Source: Staphylococcus warneri
GTDB taxonomy: Bacteria; Bacillota; Bacilli; Staphylococcales; Staphylococcaceae
Assembly: GCF_900636385.1 (NCBI RefSeq)
Contig: NZ_LR134269.1
Location: 2,108,001-2,172,000, forward strand
Length of the DNA: 64,000 nucleotides
Direction of reading: 5' to 3'
Shown here: positions 58,867-64,000 of the stretch, one piece after another
Position numbering within the stretch: the stretch's first letter is position 1
How the letters are laid out: every line of letters begins with the position of its first letter
The notes under the pieces: model-generated
The model's input: the letters and a program-made list of their open reading frames with translations, nothing else
What the model was told of the DNA's origin: nothing
Database searches by the model: none
Program-made: the position numbers and the translations under genes

Positions 58867-60102
58867 ATGATGAACAAGACAACGTTTTTAGGTATGCCCA
58901 AACAAATCGTATGGGGTTACATTGGGATATTAATATTTATGATGGGAGACGGCCTAGAAATTGGTTGGCTAAGCCCCTATTTACAACACAATGGATTTAG
59001 CTCAAATGAAGTAAGTTGGTTATTTGGGTGCTATGGTATTACAGTTGCAATTGCAAGTTGGTTCAGTGGCGTTTTAGCTGAAGCATTAGGCGGTAAACGT
59101 ACAATGTTTATCGGTTTAGTATTGTACATTATTGGAACAATATTCTTTGTTGGTGTGGCACTACCTTCTGAGAATTTAGCAATTATGTATCCTGCTTATG
59201 CATTAAGAGGTTTAGGTTATCCTTTATTTGCTTATTCATTCTTAGTTTGGATTTCATATCGTTCTGAACAACGTACGTTAGGTGCAGCTGTAGGTTGGTT
59301 CTGGCTCGTATTTACTGGTGGATTAAATGTGTTAGGTGCATTTTACTCTATCTTTGCGATTAAATACTTAGGTCATATTGGAACATTGTGGAGTTCATTA
59401 TTCTGGGTAGTTTTAGGTGGATTCTTAGCTATCGTCCTAAATAAAGATAAATTGCCTACTGATAAAAGCAATGCAAAAGCAAAATTAGCTGAAATGTTAA
59501 AAGGATTCACAATCGTTGTTGAAGAGCCAAAAGTATTAGTAGGTGGTATTGTACGTGTTATTAATACCACTGCACAATTCGCTTTCCCAATCTTCTTACC
59601 ACTTTACTTAGAATCTTACGGTATCCCAACTTCTAAATGGTTAGCTGTTTGGTCAGCGATTTTCTTCGGAAATATCGTCTTTAACCTTATTTGGGGTATT
59701 ATCGGAGATAAAATTGGTTGGCGTAATACTGTTATGATTTTCGGTGGTATCGGTAGTGGTATCTCATGTCTATTAATGGGCTATGTACCAATCTGGTCAC
59801 ACGGAAATATCATTTTACTTACAATTGTTGGTGTTGCTTGGGGTATCTTTATCGCAGCATATGTACCTTTAACTGCTTTAATTCCTTCATTAGTGAAGAA
59901 GGATAAAGGTGCTACCCTTTCAATTTTAAACTTAGGTGCTGGTTTACCAGTATTCGTAGGACCAATGATTGTAAGAATTTTCTTAGAACCTTTTGGTGAC
60001 TTAGGTGTTATTTGGATTTTAGGCGTATTATACTTCATTAGTACAATACTAACTTACTTCATTAAAATGCCGAAAAGTCAACAATACGGTGAAACAGAAT
60101 AA
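58867..60102 (+). CDS. RbtT/DalT/CsbX-type MFS permease (pentitol transporter)
   Basis: A 411-residue MFS protein with twelve membrane helices. MMGDGLEIGWLSPYLQHNGFS is characteristic of the ribitol/D-arabinitol/CsbX permeases; EALGGKRTMFIGLVLY is the helix 2-3 motif. It starts with AAGGGGAG before ATGATG, 28 bases after the dehydrogenase frame, so both share the 57693 promoter. Ribitol or D-arabinitol uptake is likely. It is intact, unlike the dehydrogenase upstream. Confidence 0.85.
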   Translation: MMNKTTFLGMPKQIVWGYIGILIFMMGDGLEIGWLSPYLQHNGFSSNEVSWLFGCYGITVAIASWFSGVLAEALGGKRTMFIGLVLYIIGTIFFVGVALPSENLAIMYPAYALRGLGYPLFAYSFLVWISYRSEQRTLGAAVGWFWLVFTGGLNVLGAFYSIFAIKYLGHIGTLWSSLFWVVLGGFLAIVLNKDKLPTDKSNAKAKLAEMLKGFTIVVEEPKVLVGGIVRVINTTAQFAFPIFLPLYLESYGIPTSKWLAVWSAIFFGNIVFNLIWGIIGDKIGWRNTVMIFGGIGSGISCLLMGYVPIWSHGNIILLTIVGVAWGIFIAAYVPLTALIPSLVKKDKGATLSILNLGAGLPVFVGPMIVRIFLEPFGDLGVIWILGVLYFISTILTYFIKMPKSQQYGETE

Positions 60103-60111
60103 AACTCAATA

Positions 60112-60182
60112 ATATAGAGGCTGTAGGCTAAGTATAAGATGGTCATTTCATTGTCATACTTTCATCTACAGCCTTTATTATG
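60112..60182 (+). terminator. Terminator after the pentitol permease gene
   Basis: AGGCTGTAG and CTACAGCCT stem with a 38-base loop, followed by TTTATTAT. It separates the permease from the regulator. Confidence 0.65.
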
Positions 60183-60265
60183 TATTTGATATACTATAAT
60201 AAACATACATAAATCATGGATTATTTATATAATTTGAACAAAATTACTAGATGGAGACGGTGAAT

Positions 60266-61036
60266 ATGTTACCTGCCGAAAGAGAACAAAAAATTATATC
60301 CTATTTAACTAAATACAAAACTGCCTCAGTTCACACATTAGCTAAAGAATTTAATGTACACGATGCCACAATTCGTCGCGATCTTGTTAAACTCGAGCAA
60401 TATAACCAAATTAGACGTACACATGGTGGTGTGGTGTTAAATAATGAAAATGTATATAGTGAGCTAAATTTCGATGAAAGACAAACAGAATATTATTACG
60501 AAAAGCTAGGTATTGGATACAAAGCTGCTGAGTTCGTTGAAGATGGAGATACACTTATTATCGACTCAGGTTCAACCACATTATTATTTGCTAAAGCTTT
60601 ACTGCATAAGCAACATTTAACCATTATTACAAATGATATTCATATCGCTTCGATACTTCGTTCTTCTAACCATAAAGTCATCGTAACTGGCGGTACTCTA
60701 TATCATAACAATTATGTACTAAATGGTTTAATTACGACACAAACACTTCAATCATTTAACTCGATGAAAGCTTTTTTAGCTACTCCTGCTATAGATGCGA
60801 TCAAAGGTGTGACTCACTATAGTGAGGAATTTGTAGATGCTAAACGTCAAATGGTAAATCAATCAAAAGAAGTATATATGCTTACAGACAGTTCTAAATT
60901 GAATAAAATTGCTTTTTACCAAGTATGTCCTATTCATAAAATTACTGCTTTAATCACAGATCATCACGAAGACTTACATGAGTATAAGAAGACCATTCCA
61001 AATGTGATTGCTATCGACCCTAAAGATTATCAATAA
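60266..61036 (+). CDS. DeoR-family transcriptional regulator
   Basis: A 256-residue repressor: N-terminal HTH with REQKIISYLTKYKTASVHTLAKEF then HDATIRRDLVKLEQ and IRRTHGGVVL, followed by a sugar-phosphate-sensing domain (IIDSGSTTLLFAKALL, ITNDIHIASIL, VTGGTLYHNNYVLNG). The start MLPAEREQK at 60266 has GGAG upstream; another ATG is five codons earlier. Placed downstream of the pentitol genes, it probably represses the divergent kinase and dehydrogenase-permease promoters until a pentitol or pentulose phosphate is present. Confidence 0.88.
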   Translation: MLPAEREQKIISYLTKYKTASVHTLAKEFNVHDATIRRDLVKLEQYNQIRRTHGGVVLNNENVYSELNFDERQTEYYYEKLGIGYKAAEFVEDGDTLIIDSGSTTLLFAKALLHKQHLTIITNDIHIASILRSSNHKVIVTGGTLYHNNYVLNGLITTQTLQSFNSMKAFLATPAIDAIKGVTHYSEEFVDAKRQMVNQSKEVYMLTDSSKLNKIAFYQVCPIHKITALITDHHEDLHEYKKTIPNVIAIDPKDYQ

Positions 61037-61195
61037 ATGAGTCTTTCATTATATTGAAAGTACCATTAATCAATGTTATAAAGAAAGTAAGCACTTTCAC
61101 ATTTATACACTTTAAATGGTAAGTCTTCTGTTTGTCTGCGAGGATACTGCGGATAGTCTTACTTAGTCATATTTTTATTGAATGAGGGTGATGCT

Positions 61196-61420
61196 ATGAA
61201 TAATCAAAAGCCTTTGCAAACATACAAATCAAAGCAAACGACTGTAATAATTACTAGTATAATATTTATGTTATTTATCATTTCAGACATACGTACGATA
61301 TTAAGTAAAGATGAATGGTTGCCTTTGGCATTAGCCGGTGGATCTTTAATTATATTTATTGTCTTTTTAATGATTAATATAAAGTCATTCATCCATAATT
61401 ATAAACGCAGACCTTATTAA
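61196..61420 (+). CDS. Small two-helix membrane protein
   Basis: A 74-residue protein from an ATG at 61196 preceded by GAGGGTGAT. Two hydrophobic segments (TTVIITSIIFMLFIISDIRT and PLALAGGSLIIFIVFLMIN) and basic flanks (KSKQ at the N-side, YKRRPY at the C-end). An ATG six codons earlier overlaps the ribosome site. I do not recognise a family. The region after it is noncoding repeats. Confidence 0.7.
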   Translation: MNNQKPLQTYKSKQTTVIITSIIFMLFIISDIRTILSKDEWLPLALAGGSLIIFIVFLMINIKSFIHNYKRRPY

Positions 61421-61439
61421 ATCGAAAATAATGATAAAG

Positions 61440-61884
61440 ATAATAAGAGTGGGACAGAAAAAATAAAGAACCACTAATCATATATTATGTAGTGGTTCTT
61501 ACGCATTAGCCATAGCTAATGTGTACTTTAAAATAGAAATACATGAGTGAAACTCATGCATAAGAGATACTAATTTCTAAAGAAAAGTATTTATTTATCG
61601 TTGTCCATCCCCAACTTGCATTGTCTGTAGATTTTCTTTTCGAAATTCTCTATGTTTGGGGGCCCGTCCCCGCCCCCCGGCAAGGTTGACTAGAAATAAA
61701 AAATCTTGGTACATTAGACCGTCTTTGTAATTTATTACTTAGACGGTTTTATGCATGAACTTTAGTTCATGTATACCTCTAAAGCTTAATTTGAACACAT
61801 GAGTCAATACTCATGTGTAAGTCAACTACGACCTAAATATGAATGTAAATTGAAATATATATTTATATCCTAGCCTGATTTCTT
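61440..61884. repeat. Hairpin-rich STAR-like repeat block with GGGACAGAAA / ATCCTAGCC ends
   Basis: GTGGGACAGAAA (from 61449) and ATTTATATCCTAGCCTGAT (to 61880) are imperfect inverted ends. Between them: stems at 61466-61500 (11 bp), 61504-61521 (7 bp), 61542-61558 (7 bp), 61718-61747 (7 bp), 61754-61771 (7 bp) and 61795-61818 (10 bp). The middle (61608-61690) holds CCCCAACTTGCATTGTCTGT and GGGGCCCG-like sequence related to the S. aureus STAR element. No open frame with a ribosome site. Confidence 0.75.
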
Positions 61885-62832
61885 TTATTTCTGTGCTTTT
61901 TTATAAAAGTAATTAGCTACGACAATATCTACAATTGCTAGTCCCACTGATTTAAATAGCGTGACTTCTTTCTCATCTGTTCTACCTTGTTTACGACCTG
62001 CCACAATATCCCCGAGCTCTGCGTGTAACATATCTTGTGTTAATACGCCTTCTTGTTCGGGAATTTTTAAATCTCCTGTTTCTTCCATTGCTGCTTCTGT
62101 TGATTCTACGACAATTTTATTCGCAACCATCATAGATTCTGTTGGTAACTCTTGCATGTCAGGTTTAAAAGAACCTACCGCATTTAAATGAACACCTGGA
62201 TCTAATGTTCTATCGAAAACCGGAGTTGATGAATTAGTAGCAGTGACAACGATATCTGTCCCTTCAATTGCCTGATTTGCATCTTCAAATACTTCAACAT
62301 TAACATCATATAAATCTTTTGTTTGTTTTGCTAATCTTTCTGCTTTCTCCGTCGTTCTACTAGCAAAATGAATCGTATTAATTTTTCTAACTGCTAAAAC
62401 AGCCGCAATTAGTCCTTCAGCTTGTTCGCCGGCACCAATTACACATAAAGCACTTGCATCTTCTCTAGATAAATATTTTGTTGCAACACCAGATATGGCA
62501 CCCGTTCTTATTTTAGTTAAATATCCACCATCTAAAACAGACAAAGTTTCCCCTGTTTCATAATCACTTAAAATAACTGAGCCACTTATGGTCGATTTAC
62601 CTTTTTCCGGGTTTTTAGGTGCAAAGGTCACTGTCTTTAATCCAACAATTTTTAGCGCATCAGATAGCGCAGGCATGACTAAATATCTATTATCCTCATT
62701 AAACGGAATCGAATAGCGTAATGGCGTTTCAGTTTTACCTTCAGAAAAGGCTTTGAGTGATTCTGCTACTTCATCTATCACTTCACGCATATTGAGTAAT
62801 TGCTGTTGATCATTTTCAGTTAAATATAACAT
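61885..62832 (-). CDS. Ornithine cyclodeaminase/mu-crystallin family protein
   Basis: A 315-residue NAD(P)-dependent protein with the Rossmann loop CVIGAGEQAEGLIAAV and the family motif DGGYLTKIRTGAISGVATKYLSR (Lys and Arg for substrate). HFASRTTEKAERLA and ATNSSTPVFDR follow. Relatives are ornithine cyclodeaminase, alanine dehydrogenase of archaeal type and SbnB-like enzymes; no siderophore genes are near, so the substrate is open. The gene ends next to the hairpin-rich repeat block, with no separate terminator between. Confidence 0.88.
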   Translation of the reverse strand: MLYLTENDQQQLLNMREVIDEVAESLKAFSEGKTETPLRYSIPFNEDNRYLVMPALSDALKIVGLKTVTFAPKNPEKGKSTISGSVILSDYETGETLSVLDGGYLTKIRTGAISGVATKYLSREDASALCVIGAGEQAEGLIAAVLAVRKINTIHFASRTTEKAERLAKQTKDLYDVNVEVFEDANQAIEGTDIVVTATNSSTPVFDRTLDPGVHLNAVGSFKPDMQELPTESMMVANKIVVESTEAAMEETGDLKIPEQEGVLTQDMLHAELGDIVAGRKQGRTDEKEVTLFKSVGLAIVDIVVANYFYKKAQK

Positions 62833-62931
62833 ATTCTGTCCTCCATCTTACATAATTATCGTATCTTCATACATTTATACTCATCTTTACCCGATATTTT
62901 AATGAAAAATGTCGGTAATTTAAAGTTTATA

Positions 62932-62960
62932 TTGTTCTGCACGCATATTCATGCTATTCT
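62932..62960 (+). promoter_or_regulatory. Candidate promoter of the putative small RNA
   Basis: TTGTTC (62932-62937), a 17-base spacer ending in TGC, and TATTCT (62955-62960) form an extended -10 type promoter facing the terminator at 63059-63088. Confidence 0.45.
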
Positions 62961-62966
62961 TAAAAA

Positions 62967-63089
62967 CATAAATAAAGAGATAGTTAGACAAATGTCTTTA
63001 CCATCTCTGCGATTTTGTTTATTTAAACAAAACTATTTAATTTAACTTTTGACGACACACATTCTCTTATTTTGGGGAATGTTTTTTTG
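62967..63089 (+). ncRNA. Candidate small RNA between OCD and GNAT genes
   Basis: From the predicted promoter start to the terminator is about 120 bases without an open frame. It contains a GAGAT-AGAC/GTCT-ATCTC nested stem (62977-63007), TTTTGTTT/AAACAAAA (63013-63032) and the terminator ACATTC/GAATGT followed by TTTTTT (63059-63088), which has no other plus-strand gene to stop. I do not recognise it as a known staphylococcal RNA. Confidence 0.4.
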
Positions 63090-63096
63090 CATATAA

Positions 63097-63603
63097 TTAA
63101 TTGATTGGAATATGGTACCGTTTTACAGGTGCACCATTCTTTTTGATATATGGTTCTATTTCATAGCCACCATAATACAAGATCACTTTTTGAGAGCTGA
63201 AATTCTTAGGATTACATGTCATTAATACATATTTAACTTGTTTTGTTTTCAATATATCTAAAGCATGACCCAACATTTCTTTTGCATAGCCTTTACCGCG
63301 TTGTGATGATGCTACACCATAGCCTACATGTCCGCCTATCCGAGTTAACGATTCATTTAGTTGATAGCGAATATTAACCGCGCCTACAATCGCTTCATCT
63401 TTAAAGTAAAACATTGTACTTGTTTCCACCCAATCTTCTCTAGGCTTAGGCTTATTAATATGATCTACCATTTCTTTAAAGCCTGTATATTTTTTAAAAT
63501 CTATATTACCAGGGACAATTTTTTCTTCATTTTCATACCATTCATTAATATACTTTAGAAATTGTGATTCATCATCATATGTAAGTTGTCGAATTTCACC
63601 CAT
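63097..63603 (-). CDS. GNAT family N-acetyltransferase
   Basis: A 168-residue acetyltransferase with GIGAVNIRYQL-type beta strand (VGAVNIRYQLNES) and acetyl-CoA loop VGYGVASSQRGKGYAKEMLGHAL, close to RimJ/PhnO-like GNATs. The start MGEIRQLTYDDE at 63603 has TTGGAG upstream; the longer reading from 63639 lacks it. Substrate unknown. Confidence 0.85.
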   Translation of the reverse strand: MGEIRQLTYDDESQFLKYINEWYENEEKIVPGNIDFKKYTGFKEMVDHINKPKPREDWVETSTMFYFKDEAIVGAVNIRYQLNESLTRIGGHVGYGVASSQRGKGYAKEMLGHALDILKTKQVKYVLMTCNPKNFSSQKVILYYGGYEIEPYIKKNGAPVKRYHIPIN

Positions 63604-63629
63604 TGTTTCCACTCCAATAAAATTAAAAA

Positions 63630-63662
63630 GCACCCGCAAAATACGAGTGCTTAATTTGTTGA
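63630..63662 (-). terminator. Terminator between kbl and GNAT gene
   Basis: AGCAC-CG and CG-GTGCT form an interrupted stem, followed on the minus strand by TTTTTAA; ten bases after the kbl stop. Confidence 0.55.
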
Positions 63663-63671
63663 ATAAATCGA

Positions 63672-64000
63672 TTAAATAATGTTAAGTTCTTTACCAACTT
63701 TTTCATATGCTTCTATAGCTTTATCTAACATTTCTTTTGTATGTGCTGCAGTAGGCATATTTCTAACTCTACCTGTACCTTTTGGCACTGTAGGGAATAC
63801 GATAGACTTAACATAAATACCTTCTTCTTTAAGGCGTTTACTGAATACTTGAGTATCTTTTTCATCACCGATAATCACAGGAGTAATTGGTGTTTCAGAC
63901 TCACCAGTGTTAAATCCTAACTTAGCTAAGCCATCTTTAAGATATTGCGCATTTTCCCATAATTGATCATGTAACTCAGTAGAAGCCATTAATTTTTTAA
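63672..64000 (-). CDS. kbl: Glycine C-acetyltransferase (2-amino-3-ketobutyrate CoA ligase), C-terminal part
   Basis: About 109 codons at the right edge, open to the end, encode the C-terminal end of Kbl. [35 protein letters not shown] and [24 protein letters not shown] match the family closely. The enzyme splits 2-amino-3-ketobutyrate with CoA to glycine and acetyl-CoA, the second step of threonine breakdown, partner of the Tdh-like enzyme at 50981-51940. PLP lysine and N-terminus lie outside the window. Confidence 0.9.
   Translation of the reverse strand, partial: KKLMASTELHDQLWENAQYLKDGLAKLGFNTGESETPITPVIIGDEKDTQVFSKRLKEEGIYVKSIVFPTVPKGTGRVRNMPTAAHTKEMLDKAIEAYEKVGKELNII

Overview
The window is low-GC DNA from a Staphylococcus chromosome. 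The evidence is gene content and near-identity of many products to known staphylococcal families: the mevalonate operon mvaK1-mvaD-mvaK2, pta-lipL, hemQ, ung, pdxK, proP, hxlAB, bshB2, folE2, azo1, tandem deoxynucleoside kinases, ilvE and kbl. A YSIRK/LPXTG surface adhesin, a staphopain/staphostatin pair and short staphylococcal noncoding repeats agree with this. The order resembles the S. aureus region around sdrCDE, but contents differ enough that I do not assign a species; a coagulase-negative species is plausible.

Layout. 1-10.4 kb: mostly minus-strand housekeeping genes (MATE pump start, DUF805, HhH-GPD glycosylase, argS with a DUF1934 gene, YwhD, HD phosphohydrolase, GNAT, flavin and aldo-keto reductases, DUF1450). 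10.8-16.1 kb: mevalonate operon and pta-lipL, both minus. 16.2-24.3 kb: hemQ (plus), an RsaA-like small RNA (minus), a split ThrE-type exporter, an amino-acid permease, DUF423, ung, a choloylglycine-hydrolase-family enzyme and pdxK. 24.4-26.3 kb: a structured noncoding element, a nonsense-interrupted staphopain and its staphostatin. 26.4-38.5 kb: proP, a HAD phosphatase, a frameshifted Mur-ligase/S11-like/CapA fusion, hxlBA, nagB, yojF-bshB2-folE2 and an MFS anion transporter preceded by a cre site. 38.6-45 kb: accessory surface region with a secreted HExxH protein, an unusual 537-residue helical protein and an adhesin whose stalk is mainly Asp-Ala instead of Ser-Asp. 45.2-52 kb: core genes (azo1, HAD, tadA, two dNKs, HAD, ilvE, Tdh-like). 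52.2-61.4 kb: LPXTG 5'-nucleotidase (AdsA-like), a broken NmrA-type reductase, and a divergent pentitol/pentulose locus (FGGY kinase, broken TarJ-like dehydrogenase, RbtT/DalT/CsbX-type permease, DeoR regulator) under apparent CcpA control. 61.4-64 kb: a hairpin-rich STAR-like repeat block, an ornithine cyclodeaminase family gene, a candidate small RNA, a GNAT gene and the end of kbl.

Functional themes: isoprenoid precursor, acetate and lipoate metabolism in the first third; cell-surface and secreted proteins in the middle; sugar-alcohol use and purine-nucleotide or nucleoside handling in the last third. Four genes carry inactivating lesions (three single-codon nonsense changes, one 1-nt frameshift). 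They are either recent accessory-gene decay or assembly errors, and this matters for interpreting the staphopain, Mur/CapA, reductase and pentitol loci. No tRNA, rRNA, CRISPR array, insertion sequence or phage was recognised.
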